Part shown: piece by piece, positions 36,460-48,461 of the stretch
Layout of the letters: every line of letters starts with the position of its first letter
Numbering within the stretch: position 1 is the first letter of the stretch
Assembly (NCBI GenBank): GCA_037893245.1
Contig: JBAIAA010000093.1
Span: forward strand, 434,001-498,000
From: Crossaster papposus
Lineage: Eukaryota; Echinodermata; Asteroidea; Velatida; Solasteridae
Length of the DNA: 64,000 nt
Direction: 5' to 3'
The notes under the pieces: model-generated
The model's input: only the letters and a program-made list of their open reading frames with translations
What the model was told of the DNA's origin: nothing
Database searches by the model: none
Position numbers and translations under genes: made by a program

Positions 36460-39400
36460 TCGGTTTTGGCGCTGTGTCAATTTTTAAATTCGATTTTTAA
36501 ATTTGCGATATTCGCCCCGAAAGTGAGCCTATAGGGTGTAACATGTGGCTGCGGTCACTTTTTTGCGCATGCCCAACTGCGTCAGACGTTCGGTTTTTGC
36601 GCTGTGCCAATTTTTAAATTCGATTTTTAAATTTGCGATATTCGCCCCGAAAGTGGGCCTATAGGGTGTAACATGTGGCTGCGGTCACTTTTTTGCGCAT
36701 GCCCAACTTCGTCAGACGTTCGGTTTTGGCGCTGAGCCAATTTTTAAATTCGATTTTTAAATTTGCGATATTCGCCCCGAAAGTGAGCCTATAGGGTGTA
36801 ACATGTGGCTGCGGTCACTTTTTTGCGCATGCCCAACTTCGTCAGACGTTTGGTTTTGGCGCTGTGCCAATTTTTAAATTCGATTTTTAAATTTGCGATA
36901 TTCGCCCCGAAAGTGAGCCTATAGGGTGTAACATGTGGCTGCGGTCACTTTTTTGCGCATGCCCAACTTCGTCAGACGTTCGGTTTTTGCGCTGTGCCAA
37001 TTTTTAAATTCGATTTTTAAATTTGCGATATTCGCCCCGAAAGTGAGCCTATAGGGTGTAACATTTGGCTGCGGTCACTTTTTTGCGCATGCCCAACTTC
37101 GTCAGACGTTCGGTTTTGGCGCTGTGCCAATTTTTAAATTCGATTTTTAAATTTGCGATATTCGCCCCGACAGTGAGCCTATAGGGTGTAACATGTGGCT
37201 GCGGTCACTTTTTTGCGCATGCCCAACTTCGTCAGAGGTTCGGTTTTGGCGCTGTGCCAATTTTTTAATTCGATTTTTTAATTTGCGATATTCGCACCGA
37301 AAGTGAGCCTATAGGGTGTAACATGTGGCTGCGGTCACTTTTTTGCGCATGCCCAACTTCGTCAGACGTTCGGTTTTGGCGCTGTGTCAATTTTTAAATT
37401 CGATTTTTAAATTTGCGATATTCGCCCCGAAAGTGAGCCTATAGGGTGTAACATGTGGCTGCGGTCACTTTTTTGCGCATGCCCAACTGCGTCAGACGTT
37501 CGGTTTTTGCGCTGTGCCAATTTTTAAATTCGATTTTTAAATTTGCGATATTCGCCCCGAAAGTGAGCCTATAGGGTGTAACATGTGGCTGCGGTCACTT
37601 TTTTGCGCATGCCCAACTTCGTCAGACGTTCGGTTTTGGCGCTGAGCCAATTTTTAAATTCGATTTTTAAATTTGCGATATTCGCCCCGAAAGTGAGCCT
37701 ATAGGGTGTAACATGTGGCTGCGGTCACTTTTTTGCGAATGCCCAACTTCGTCAGACGTTTGGTTTTGGCGCTGTGCCAATTTTTAAATTCGATTTTTAA
37801 ATTTGCGATATTCGCCCCGAAAGTGAGCCTATAGGGTGTAACATGTGGCTGCGGTCACTTTTTTGCGCATGCCCAACTTCGTCAGACGTTCGGTTTTTGC
37901 GCTGTGCCAATTTTTAAATTCGATTTTTAAATTTGCGATATTCGCCCCGAAAGTGAGCCTATAGGGTGTAACATGTGGCTGCGGTCACTTTTTTGCGCAT
38001 GCCCAACTTCGTCAGACGTTCGGTTTTGGCGCTGTGCCAATTTTTAAATTCGATTTTTAAATTTGCGATATTCGCCCCGACAGTGAGCCTATAGGGTGTA
38101 ACATGTGGCTGCGGTCACTTTTTTGCGCATGCCCAACTTCGTCAGACGTTCGGTTTTTGCGCTGTGCCAATTTTTAAATTCAATTTTTAAATTTGCGATA
38201 TTCGCCCCGAAAGTGAGCCTATAGGGTGTAACATGTGGCTGCGGTCACTTTTTTGCGCATGCCCAACTGCGTCAGACGTTCGGTTTTTGCGCTGTGCCAA
38301 TTTTTAAATTCGATTTTTAAATTTGCGATATTCGCCCCGAAAGTGAGCCTATAGGGTGTAACATGTGGCTGCGGTCACTTTTTTGCGCATGCCCAACTTC
38401 GTCAGACGTTCGGTTTTGGCGCTGAGCCAATTTTTAAATTCGATTTTTAAATTTGCGATATTCGCCCCGAAAGTGAGCCTATAGGGTGTAACATGTGGCT
38501 GCGGTCACTTTTTTGCGCATACCCAACTTCGTCAGACGTTTGGTTTTGGCGCTGTGCCAATTTTTAAATTCGATTTTTAAATTTGCGATATTCGCCCCGA
38601 AAGTGAGCCTATAGGGTGTAACATGTGGCTGCGGTCACTTTTTTGCGCATGCCCAACTTCGTCAGACGTTCGGTTTTTGCGCTGTGCCAATTTTTAAATT
38701 CGATTTTTAAATTTGCGATATTCGCCCCGAAAGTAAGCCTATAGGGTGTAACATGTGGCTGCGGTCACTTTTTTGCGCATGCCCAACTTCGTCAGACGTT
38801 CGGTTTTGGCGCTGTGCCAATTTTTAAATTCGATTTTTAAATTTGCGATATTCGCCCCGAAAGTGAGCCTATAGGGTGTAACATGTGGCTGCGGTCACTT
38901 TTTTGCGCATGCCCAACTTCGTCAGACGTTCGGTTTTTGCGCTGTGCCAATTTTTAAATTCGATTTTTAAATTTGCGATATTCGCCCCGAAAGTGAGCCT
39001 ATAGGGTGTAACATGTGGCTGCGGTCACTTTTTTGCGCATGCCCAACTTCGTCAGACGTTCGGTTTTTGCGCTGTGCCAATTTTTAAATTCGATTTTTAA
39101 ATTTGCGATATTCGCCCCGAAAGTGAGCCTATAGGGTGTAACATGTGGCTGCGGTCACTTTTTTGCGCATGCCCAACTTCGTCAGACGTTCGGTTTTGGC
39201 GCTGTGTCAATTTTTAAATTCGATTTTTAAATTTGCGATATTCGCCCCGAAAGTGAGCCTATAGGGTGTAACATGTGGCTGCGGTCACTTTTTTGCGCAT
39301 GCCCAACTGCGTCAGACGTTCGGTTTTTGCGCTGTGCCAATTTTTAAATTCGATTTTTAAATTTGCGATATTCGCCCCGAAAGTGGGCCTATAGGGTGTA

Positions 39401-41920
39401 ACATGTGGCTGCGGTCACTTTTTTGCGCATGCCCAACTTCGTCAGACGTTCGGTTTTGGCGCTGAGCCAATTTTTAAATTCGATTTTTAAATTTGCGATA
39501 TTCGCCCCGAAAGTGAGCCTATAGGGTGTAACATGTGGCTGCGGTCACTTTTTTGCGCATGCCCAACTTCGTCAGACGTTTGGTTTTGGCGCTGTGCCAA
39601 TTTTTAAATTCGATTTTTAAATTTGCGATATTCGCCCCGAAAGTGAGCCTATAGGGTGTAACATGTGGCTGCGGTCACTTTTTTGCGCATGCCCAACTTC
39701 GTCAGACGTTCGGTTTTTGCGCTGTGCCAATTTTTAAATTCGATTTTTAAATTTGCGATATTCGCCCCGAAAGTGAGCCTATAGGGTGTAACATTTGGCT
39801 GCGGTCACTTTTTTGCGCATGCCCAACTTCGTCAGACGTTCGGTTTTGGCGCTGTGCCAATTTTTAAATTCGATTTTTAAATTTGCGATATTCGCCCCGA
39901 CAGTGAGCCTATAGGGTGTAACATGTGGCTGCGGTCACTTTTTTGCGCATGCCCAACTTCGTCAGAGGTTCGGTTTTGGCGCTGTGCCAATTTTTTAATT
40001 CGATTTTTTAATTTGCGATATTCGCACCGAAAGTGAGCCTATAGGGTGTAACATGTGGCTGCGGTCACTTTTTTGCGCATGCCCAACTTCGTCAGACGTT
40101 CGGTTTTGGCGCTGTGTCAATTTTTAAATTCGATTTTTAAATTTGCGATATTCGCCCCGAAAGTGAGCCTATAGGGTGTAACATGTGGCTGCGGTCACTT
40201 TTTTGCGCATGCCCAACTGCGTCAGACGTTCGGTTTTTGCGCTGTGCCAATTTTTAAATTCGATTTTTAAATTTGCGATATTCGCCCCGAAAGTGAGCCT
40301 ATAGGGTGTAACATGTGGCTGCGGTCACTTTTTTGCGCATGCCCAACTTCGTCAGACGTTCGGTTTTGGCGCTGAGCCAATTTTTAAATTCGATTTTTAA
40401 ATTTGCGATATTCGCCCCGAAAGTGAGCCTATAGGGTGTAACATGTGGCTGCGGTCACTTTTTTGCGAATGCCCAACTTCGTCAGACGTTTGGTTTTGGC
40501 GCTGTGCCAATTTTTAAATTCGATTTTTAAATTTGCGATATTCGCCCCGAAAGTGAGCCTATAGGGTGTAACATGTGGCTGCGGTCACTTTTTTGCGCAT
40601 GCCCAACTTCGTCAGACGTTCGGTTTTTGCGCTGTGCCAATTTTTAAATTCGATTTTTAAATTTGCGATATTCGCCCCGAAAGTGAGCCTATAGGGTGTA
40701 ACATGTGGCTGCGGTCACTTTTTTGCGCATGCCCAACTTCGTCAGACGTTCGGTTTTGGCGCTGTGCCAATTTTTAAATTCGATTTTTAAATTTGCGATA
40801 TTCGCCCCGACAGTGAGCCTATAGGGTGTAACATGTGGCTGCGGTCACTTTTTTGCGCATGCCCAACTTCGTCAGACGTTCGGTTTTTGCGCTGTGCCAA
40901 TTTTTAAATTCAATTTTTAAATTTGCGATATTCGCCCCGAAAGTGAGCCTATAGGGTGTAACATGTGGCTGCGGTCACTTTTTTGCGCATGCCCAACTGC
41001 GTCAGACGTTCGGTTTTTGCGCTGTGCCAATTTTTAAATTCGATTTTTAAATTTGCGATATTCGCCCCGAAAGTGAGCCTATAGGGTGTAACATGTGGCT
41101 GCGGTCACTTTTTTGCGCATGCCCAACTTCGTCAGACGTTCGGTTTTGGCGCTGAGCCAATTTTTAAATTCGATTTTTAAATTTGCGATATTCGCCCCGA
41201 AAGTGAGCCTATAGGGTGTAACATGTGGCTGCGGTCACTTTTTTGCGCATACCCAACTTCGTCAGACGTTTGGTTTTGGCGCTGTGCCAATTTTTAAATT
41301 CGATTTTTAAATTTGCGATATTCGCCCCGAAAGTGAGCCTATAGGGTGTAACATGTGGCTGCGGTCACTTTTTTGCGCATGCCCAACTTCGTCAGACGTT
41401 CGGTTTTTGCGCTGTGCCAATTTTTAAATTCGATTTTTAAATTTGCGATATTCGCCCCGAAAGTAAGCCTATAGGGTGTAACATGTGGCTGCGGTCACTT
41501 TTTTGCGCATGCCCAACTTCGTCAGACGTTCGGTTTTGGCGCTGTGCCAATTTTTAAATTCGATTTTTAAATTTGCGATATTCGCCCCGAAAGTGAGCCT
41601 ATAGGGTGTAACATGTGGCTGCGGTCACTTTTTTGCGCATGCCCAACTTCGTCAGACGTTCGGTTTTTGCGCTGTGCCAATTTTTAAATTCGATTTTTAA
41701 ATTTGCGATATTCGCCCCGAAAGTGAGCCTATAGGGTGTAACATGTGGCTGCGGTCACTTTTTTGCGCATGCCCAACTTCGTCAGACGTTCGGTTTTTGC
41801 GCTGTGCCAATTTTTAAATTCGATTTTTAAATTTGCGATATTCGCCCCGAAAGTGAGCCTATAGGGTGTAACATGTGGCTGCGGTCACTTTTTTGCGCAT
41901 GCCCAACTTCGTCAGACGTT
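36460..41920 (+). repeat. Higher-order repeat: 2730-bp block of 21 monomers, two tandem copies
   Basis: Rare single-base variants recur exactly 2730 bp apart: aagtgggcct at 36651 and 39381; gctgtgtcaa at 36471/39201 and 37381/40111; acatttggct at 37061 and 39791; a cgcaccg variant near 37294 and 40024; gcgaatgccc near 37735 and 40465; ttcaattttt near 38180 and 40910; gcatacccaac near 38518 and 41248. Block ends are approximate. The acatttggct at 42001 has no partner 2730 bp earlier, so the second copy ends before it. Confidence 0.85.
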
Positions 41921-42186
41921 CGGTTTTTGCGCTGTGCCAATTTTTAAATTCGATTTTTAAATTTGCGATATTCGCCCCGAAAGTGAGCCTATAGGGTGTA
42001 ACATTTGGCTGCGGTCACTTTTTTGCGCATGCCCAACTTCGTCAGACGTTCGGTTTTGGCGCTGTGCCAATTTTTAAATTCGATTTTTAAATTTGCGATA
42101 TTCGCCCCGACAGTGAGCCTATAGGGTGTAACATGTGGCTGCGGTCACTTTTTTGCGCATGCCCAACTTCGTCAGAGGTTCGGTTT

Positions 42187-44626
42187 ATATGTGGATGAAC
42201 CAACACATAATTGCGGCCACACACTTGATTTGCTGATTGCTCGGCCTGATGACTCACTTCTGATTGACTACAAAGTTCATAACAACCTATATTCAGATCA
42301 TTTTATGATCCAATGCACGGTTGACTTTGCTAAGCAAAATAACCCAATGATCACCTCTCAATCACGGAATTACCGTATCCTTGATGAACAGGCATTTGCG
42401 CTGGATCTTCAACATGCTTTCAGTGATTTTCCATTCGACAGCTGTCTTGATGATCAAGTTCTATTTTATGATCATGCAGTTCTCGACATTCTCGACAACC
42501 ATTGCCCAATTACTACAAGGACACACAAATTTCGTAATCAACCGCTCTGGTATACCACTGAAATAAGTGATGCAAGGTGCACCAAACGCAAACTTGAAAG
42601 AAAATGGAACATATCGCGTGACACAGATGATCGGCATCTTTATGTTAAGCAGATTCGTAAATTATCCAAATTAATTCGCAGTGAAAAATCTCGCTACTAT
42701 AAAGAGCAACTTACAACTTGTGATCCTAAATCAGTTTTCAAAGTTGTGAATACGCTTCTCAACAGATCAGTCAAAGCACTCCCTTCTACTGATTCAATGA
42801 AATCTCTTAGCAATCGATTCAGCAAATTCTTCATTGAAAAAATTGTTAAAATTCGTCAGAATATAACTTCAACGCTTGAATCATCAGAGACTGGGCATGC
42901 TGAGCCAGACATTCTTCTGAGTAAGGATCATACCCAGGGTCCGATTATGTCTCATTTTGTTCCCGTTGATTATGATGAGATTTTAAAGTTAGTTTCCTCC
43001 GCTCCTAGTAAATCTTGTGGACTAGATCCGCTGCCTACATGGCTCCTGAAGAAGAACCTGAGTATTTTCATCCCAGCTATGGTTTCCATTATAAATTCAT
43101 CGTTGACGACTGGCAGTTTTCCTTCAGCTCTTAAGGATGCTATTGTTACACCACTTTTGAAAAAGCCTACGCTTGATCACGACACTCTCAAGAACTATAG
43201 ACCTGTGTCTAACACTGCCTTTCTGTCTAAAGTAATCGAAAAAGCTGCTCTTCGTCATGTTTCCAAGCATTTGGAGGATAATAATCTGCATCAGCCATTC
43301 CAGTCAGCATACAAGTCCAATAACAGCACTGAGACGGCCTTGTTGAGAGTCAAGAGTGATATAATGCACGCTCTTGATAATCGGCAGGCTGTTCTCTTGG
43401 TGTTGTTGGATTTGTCTGCTGCCTTTGATACAATTGATCATTCTATACTTTTAAACAGAATGTCAAATATATTTGGTATTACTGGAAGTGTTCGCGACTG
43501 GTTTCATTCGTACCTCACTGGCCGGACTTGCAAAGTAAAAATCGCGAATGAATACTCAGAGCCTCAACCACTTGATTTTGGCTTGCCACAGGGCTCTGTC
43601 ATCGGTCCACAGTCCTTTTCATTCTATACGCATCCACTCGCCGACATCATTAAGCGCCATACCAATGTCAAATTTCATTTCTACGCTGACGACACCCAGG
43701 TGTATATTACCTGTGATCCTAGAGACCCAAATGATGTGAAACATGCTTTGTCGACATTGACCACTTGTATTCTTGAAATCAAAACATGGATGACGCATAA
43801 TATGCTGCAATTAAATGACACTAAAACTGAATTCTTTGTTGCCGTCACTCCAAGATTATCACATACGTTGCAGGACATCTCTCTCAAGATTGGTAATATT
43901 GTCATCAGGCCATCCACCTCCGTCAGAAATCTTGGTGTGGAATTTAACCAAAATATGAACATGTCCACCCATGTGACTTCGATTTGTCGTTCACTAAACT
44001 TCCATATCCGCAATTTATCTCAAATTAGAATGTTTATTGACCAGACTACTTGCCATCACGCCGTTCGTGCTCTTGTTACATCGCGTTTGGATTATGCTAA
44101 CTCTCTCCTTCATGGTATAAATGTTTCTGATATCAAACGTCTTCAGCGTCTCCAAAATCGTGCAGCCAAACTTGTTTTCCAGGCTAAAAAGTATGATCTT
44201 GCGTCGCCATTTCTCAAACAACTCCATTGGTTGCCTGTCCACTTGCGTATTGTGTTTAAGATTTTAACTGTTGTATACAAATGTTTCACCAACCAGGCAC
44301 CAACGTATCTTTCAGACCTCATCATTCCCTATCAATCGAAGAAATCCGGACTTCGCTCAGGCGATGATGATAGACTAGTTACGGTACCTAAAACCAACAC
44401 TCTGTCTGGTGACAAGGGTTTTTACGCTGCTGGTCCTAAGCTATGGAATAACTTGCCTCAGCGCATCCGTCACGCCACATCATTAACAAAGTTCAAGAAA
44501 GATCTTAAGACTTTTCTATTTTAATTGGTTTAGTTTTTGTTCCTTGTATTTTGTTAAGCGCTCTGATACCAGTTTCTTCTGTGTTTGAGCGCTATATAAA
44601 TGCTCACATTATTATTATTATTATTA
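42187..44626 (+). mobile_element. L2-like LINE, 5'-truncated, inserted in the satellite
   Basis: The element interrupts a monomer between 'ttcggttt' and 'ttttggcgctg'. It begins inside the endonuclease domain and ends with 'gcgctatataaatgctcac' plus an (ATT)n tail, the usual 3' end of L2-type non-LTR elements. 5' truncation with an intact 3' end is the mark of target-primed reverse transcription. The coding frame is unbroken, so the insertion is probably young. A related element lies at the right edge of the window (62564 on, opposite strand). Confidence 0.9.
42191..44524 (+). CDS. LINE ORF2 fragment: endonuclease C-terminus and reverse transcriptase
   Basis: 777 codons are open to a TAA stop, with no stop or frameshift in the piece present. 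The first about 45 residues are the end of an apurinic-type endonuclease (HTLDLLIAR, then YSDHFMI with the conserved Ser-Asp-His). The RT domain follows: SKSCGLDPLPTWLLK, NYRPVSNTAFLSKVIEK, QSAYKSNNSTETALLRV, VLLDLSAAFDTIDHSIL, GLPQGSVIGP, then FHFYADDTQVYI with the catalytic YADD. A long C-terminal region ends LWNNLPQRIRHATSLTKFKK. The reading starts at a GTG, not a true start, because the 5' part of the element is missing. On its own this copy lacks most of its endonuclease and all of ORF1, so it should not be able to move by itself. Confidence 0.9.
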   Translation: MDEPTHNCGHTLDLLIARPDDSLLIDYKVHNNLYSDHFMIQCTVDFAKQNNPMITSQSRNYRILDEQAFALDLQHAFSDFPFDSCLDDQVLFYDHAVLDILDNHCPITTRTHKFRNQPLWYTTEISDARCTKRKLERKWNISRDTDDRHLYVKQIRKLSKLIRSEKSRYYKEQLTTCDPKSVFKVVNTLLNRSVKALPSTDSMKSLSNRFSKFFIEKIVKIRQNITSTLESSETGHAEPDILLSKDHTQGPIMSHFVPVDYDEILKLVSSAPSKSCGLDPLPTWLLKKNLSIFIPAMVSIINSSLTTGSFPSALKDAIVTPLLKKPTLDHDTLKNYRPVSNTAFLSKVIEKAALRHVSKHLEDNNLHQPFQSAYKSNNSTETALLRVKSDIMHALDNRQAVLLVLLDLSAAFDTIDHSILLNRMSNIFGITGSVRDWFHSYLTGRTCKVKIANEYSEPQPLDFGLPQGSVIGPQSFSFYTHPLADIIKRHTNVKFHFYADDTQVYITCDPRDPNDVKHALSTLTTCILEIKTWMTHNMLQLNDTKTEFFVAVTPRLSHTLQDISLKIGNIVIRPSTSVRNLGVEFNQNMNMSTHVTSICRSLNFHIRNLSQIRMFIDQTTCHHAVRALVTSRLDYANSLLHGINVSDIKRLQRLQNRAAKLVFQAKKYDLASPFLKQLHWLPVHLRIVFKILTVVYKCFTNQAPTYLSDLIIPYQSKKSGLRSGDDDRLVTVPKTNTLSGDKGFYAAGPKLWNNLPQRIRHATSLTKFKKDLKTFLF

Positions 44627-45143
44627 TTTTGGCGCTGTGCCAATTTTTAAATTCGATTTTTAAATTTGCGATATTCGCCCCGAAAGTGAGCCTATAGGGT
44701 GTAACATGTGGCTGCGGTCACTTTTTTGCGCATGCCCAACTTCGTCAGACGTTCGGTTTTGGCGCTGTGCCAATTTTTAAATTCGATTTTTAAATTTGCG
44801 ATATTCGCCCCGAAAGTGAGCCTATAGGGTGTAACATGTGGCTGCGGTCACTTTTTTGCGCATGCCCAACTTCGTCAGACGTTCGGTTTTGGCGCTGTGC
44901 CAATTTTTAAATTCGATTTTTAAATTTGCGATATTCGCCCCGAAAGTGAGCCTATAGGGTGTAACATGTGGCTGCGGTCATTTTTTTGCGCATGCCCAAC
45001 TTCGTCAGACGTTCGGTTTTGGCGCTGTGCCAATTTTTAACTTCGATTTTTAAATTTGCGATATTCGCCCCGAAAGTGAGCCTATAGGGTGTAACATGTG
45101 GGTGCGGTCACTTTTTTGCGCATGCCCAACTGCGTCAGACGTT
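44627..45143 (+). repeat. 130-bp satellite, short block between two LINEs (about 4 monomers)
   Basis: The monomer sequence resumes right after the (ATT)n tail of the L2-like LINE. It stops at 'caactgcgtcagacgtt', where the A/T tail of the CR1-like LINE begins. The last monomer carries the variants gtgggtgcgg and aactgcgtc, which place it within the higher-order repeat. Confidence 0.97.
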
Positions 45144-45446
45144 TATTTATTTATTTATTTATTCCATTTCTTTACCCAGGGTGTGCCCAAACAGTTTAAA
45201 ACTGGTTTTCATTGGGGCCCTGCATACATCATCAAATAAAATAACAGTACATATTATAAATACAAGGATATTACAGGAATTCTAAACATTAATACTAATT
45301 CTGATTTACGAGATAGGCGAAAACCCGCCAAATAAAAAACCTTTTAGGTGAAAAATAAGAAGGGGAAATTCCTATCCGGCTCCACATTATAGTGGCAACC
45401 AAGTTCTAACTCCGTAGATCAGCGCAATTGGCATAATATCTAACAC

Positions 45447-47211
45447 TCAGATGGCATGTCGGAGCTCTGATTTAAATGTGCTTAATGAGTCCAATGTTCG
45501 CAATTGTTCGGGCAGATTATTCCAAATATTTGCACCACTCACAGCGAAACTTGTGGCGTAGCATTCTTTTTTGGCGAAAGGAACTTTCAGTGCCGTGTGG
45601 GTTGATTGCCTTGTTTCGCGAATTACTGTAAGTGGTTTGAAAATATTTGTCATGTACAAAGGAGTCATTTTGTTGATACTTTTGAAGACAAGAATAGCCT
45701 TTTTTGACTTGACTCTTTTTGAAAAAGGGGTCCAATTAAGACGAGCAAACATATCCTCTGAAGGGGTGAGGAAGGTACATTTAAGGATTATCCGCGCGGC
45801 TCTTTTGAGACATTTGTTTAACATATTATCGTGAGATATGTACCTTCCTCCCCACACAGTACAACAATACTCTAATGTTGGCATAACTAGACTTACAAAT
45901 AGTGTGTGCAAGCTGTGCTGAGGAATACAATCACGGATTCTTCTTAGTATACCTAATTTAGACACCACATTTTTTCTTACGTATTCGACATGTGGGCCCC
46001 AACTTAATGCTTCATCAATAATTACACCCAAACATTTATAAGACTTCACATTTTCAATACGACTACCAGCAATGCATACATTTAAATTAACATTAGATAT
46101 TTTCTGCCTAGTACCAATAAGCATGCATTTGGTTTTGGTGGCATTTAAAGCTAGCTTGTTTCTTCCGCACCAGTTGTGAAAACTAGTAAGAGCTGTATTT
46201 AAGCTACTTTCTATTATATTAATGTTGGAGGAGCTACACGTTAATGTTGAGTCATCTGCATACATAAATAAGTTGCAGTTTGGGGCAATACAAAATGGAA
46301 GGTCACTAGTATAAACAATGAATAAAAGTGGACCTAGTATCGACCCCTGTGGAACACCAGTGTTTACGGACAGGACCTTTGATATGGTGCCGCCAATATT
46401 CACAGACTGACTACGTTCACTTAGGTACGACTTAAACCAATTTATTACAGAAGATGACATGTTCATCCTTTCTAGTTTCTTTAGTAAGATTTCATGATCA
46501 ACACAATCAAATGCTTTACTGAGGTCTATAAACACACTGCCTGTAACTTGTCCATTCTCCATGGCCGCAAAACACTTGTTTGTTAAGTCATGTAGGGTGC
46601 TTTCAGTTGAGTGCAGGGGTCTAAATCCCGACTGGCAACTAGGAATCAGATTGTTTTCATCAAGATATCTATATACCGATGAGTGCACCCATCTTTCTAA
46701 AATCTTAGAGATAATTGGCAGTATAGAAATTGGACGATAGTTACCTGTACTACATTTATCTCCTCCCTTGTGAATTGGTGTTACTAAAGCATGTTTCCAA
46801 TCTTTAGGGTATCGCTCACATCTTATAGACAGGTTAACAATATGAGTTAAAGATTTAATGATATAAGGTGAAGCAATTTTAATCATTTTAACACTAATTC
46901 CATCCGGACCTGTTGCTTTCCCAACCGACATGGATGATATTTGCTTTCGAACAAACTCTTCTGTAATGTTAGGTACTACGCAATCTTCATCAACAGAATC
47001 AAATATAGAGGCGTCAGTATTTTCATCTATTTCAAGTTCACGCAAAGGGTAATTTCCAGCAGTACGCTTGCCGATTGTTGAAAAGTGTTCATTTAATGTA
47101 TCAGCAATGTCGGCGATATTGTCAATATTTTCCCCATTTGGGGAAGTAATCGAATTTGGTACAGTTTTTTGTTTCTTAGGGAGTACCTCCTTCAGAGTTT
47201 TCCACAGCATA
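45447..47211 (-). CDS. CR1-like LINE ORF2, reverse transcriptase part
   Basis: This is the RT and C-terminal part of ORF2. Motifs in order are MLWKTLKEVLPKK (linker after the endonuclease), GKATGPDGISVKMIK, NYRPISILPIISKILER, QSGFRPLHSTESTL, VFIDLSKAFDCVDHEIL, GVPQGSILGPLLF, NLFMYADDSTLT (catalytic YADD), and a C-terminal region with TLEYCCTVWGG and NIWNNLPEQLRTLDSL. The frame stays open upstream as far as 47276, but residues before MLWK come from the inserted element. Its N-terminal partner is the endonuclease frame at 58606-59768. It differs clearly from the two L2-like RTs in this window (SKAFDCVDHE against SAAFDTIDHS). Confidence 0.9.
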
Positions 47212-48437
47212 CACTGTGCGAAAGGGATGGGTTTACGAAAATTTAACGACGCATGAAACGAACGATGGAGGTGCACCCCCCCGTTTCGGCTAACAGTTTA
47301 CCAACAGAGTGCGGGGTTATGAAAATGTAACGCCAAGTTTGCACGCTTTACGACGAGCAGAACACGTTAATTGGAAATTTTTCGTGCACTAGTTTACATA
47401 ATTCTATGCACATGGAATCAAGCCGAAACCGGGTGTATTCATTACATAGGATTCAGTTTGCTATTGGTTAGTCATAATAGTAATGTTGAACGGCCATATT
47501 GCCGCTAAAATAATATGCTCACACAAGATGGCCGATTCTGTTTTAAAATGTGTGCATGCAAAACTGAAAGTATTTTCCTTAAATCGTTTTCACGCAAACA
47601 ATCAATAACATTCTTATTATTTTCCTGGTTCGGTAGTTTACCTCTCTTAAATGTGTATATAAAAATGACATGTTTACGCAATACGACTCGTCAGTGTACT
47701 AATATTTTGTTTTTTCATTTCGTTCCTATCAAGTTTTCTCAAATAATTTGATTTTACAGGTTTTATATAGTTAGTGCGAAACATCAAAGTGAACCAATTA
47801 GTACTGTGTACATCGGCTTTCAGTATTCGCCTGTACCATACTGGCGTTGTATACGTATGAACATGTACAATCTGCAAATATATCTCGTTATAATACAGAA
47901 CAAAATAACCTGCATGTTGATAAACTGACCGGGTCTACTTAAATAAAAGTATCATTACAAACACATGTACATTCAAACAGGATAGTGTCTTGTTAATAGT
48001 GTGAGTTTCCCCTGCCACTCTCTAAACCACCTTAATTTTGTGTTTGTTTTAGAAATACAAAATCTCTTGTTTTGTATAATGTTAATGTTTTTGTTTTCTT
48101 CGTAAAGCCGCCTTCAGTCCGCATACAGTGCTAGAGTTGTGTAAGATGTACGCACAACGCTAAGTTTTAACACTCGTTTATAAATTACACAGTGACTTTA
48201 TAGTACGGGCCATACAGTACTGACACAGGCGTGCAGCATATCCATGTTGTAAAGGACGCAATAATCGCAGCGCTGATACTGTGTGATCTATCACAGCGAG
48301 TTGTGAACTTTTGTCTTTTTCCGTACTGATTCGAATTACCTTACCCCACATGCATTCGACCCAAACTGGCCCTTTACGTTTTAGACGAGTGTGAACCGCT
48401 AAACCACACCGTACGATATCCTATGTTGGTACACTAG

Positions 48438-48461
48438 GTACATGTACATGTACATGTACAG
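48438..48461. repeat. (GTACAT)n palindromic simple repeat
   Basis: Four tandem copies of gtacat form a self-complementary tract inside the CACTA-like element. It is a simple repeat type that recurs in shorter form elsewhere in the window. Confidence 0.75.

Larger units (their letters stand above)
22727..42186 (+). repeat. 130-bp satellite array, main block, about 150 monomers
   Basis: A monomer of exactly 130 bp repeats head to tail. It contains in order cctatagggtgtaacatgt, gctgcggtcac, tttttgcgcatgcccaa, cttcgtcagacgttcgg, ttttggcgctgtgccaa, tttttaaattcga, tttttaaatttgcga and tattcgccccgaaag. Left-edge monomers and blocks near 26.1-26.9 kb and 31.5-32.2 kb are a variant class (gtgcatg instead of gcgcatg, T-tract length changes giving 131-132 bp). 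Most others differ at one or two recurring sites. Because 130 is not a multiple of 3, open frames of 60-80 codons appear in rotation on both strands. They are not genes. No spacers or associated enzymes are present. The array ends abruptly at the LINE at 42187. Confidence 0.98.

Noticed and set aside
22727-42186. CRISPR-like regular repetition
   Set aside because: Monomers adjoin directly with no unique spacers, the unit is 130 bp, and the genome is eukaryotic with no cas genes.
22727-42186. CENP-B box in the monomer (cttcgtcagacgttcgg)
   Set aside because: The TTCG and CGG parts are present, but the spacing is off by about two bases from NTTCGNNNNANNCGGGN, so it is not a match.
45447-47276. 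RT frame of the CR1-like LINE taken as a complete 609-residue protein
   Set aside because: The first about 22 residues are read from the inserted CACTA-like element; the LINE part begins at 47211.
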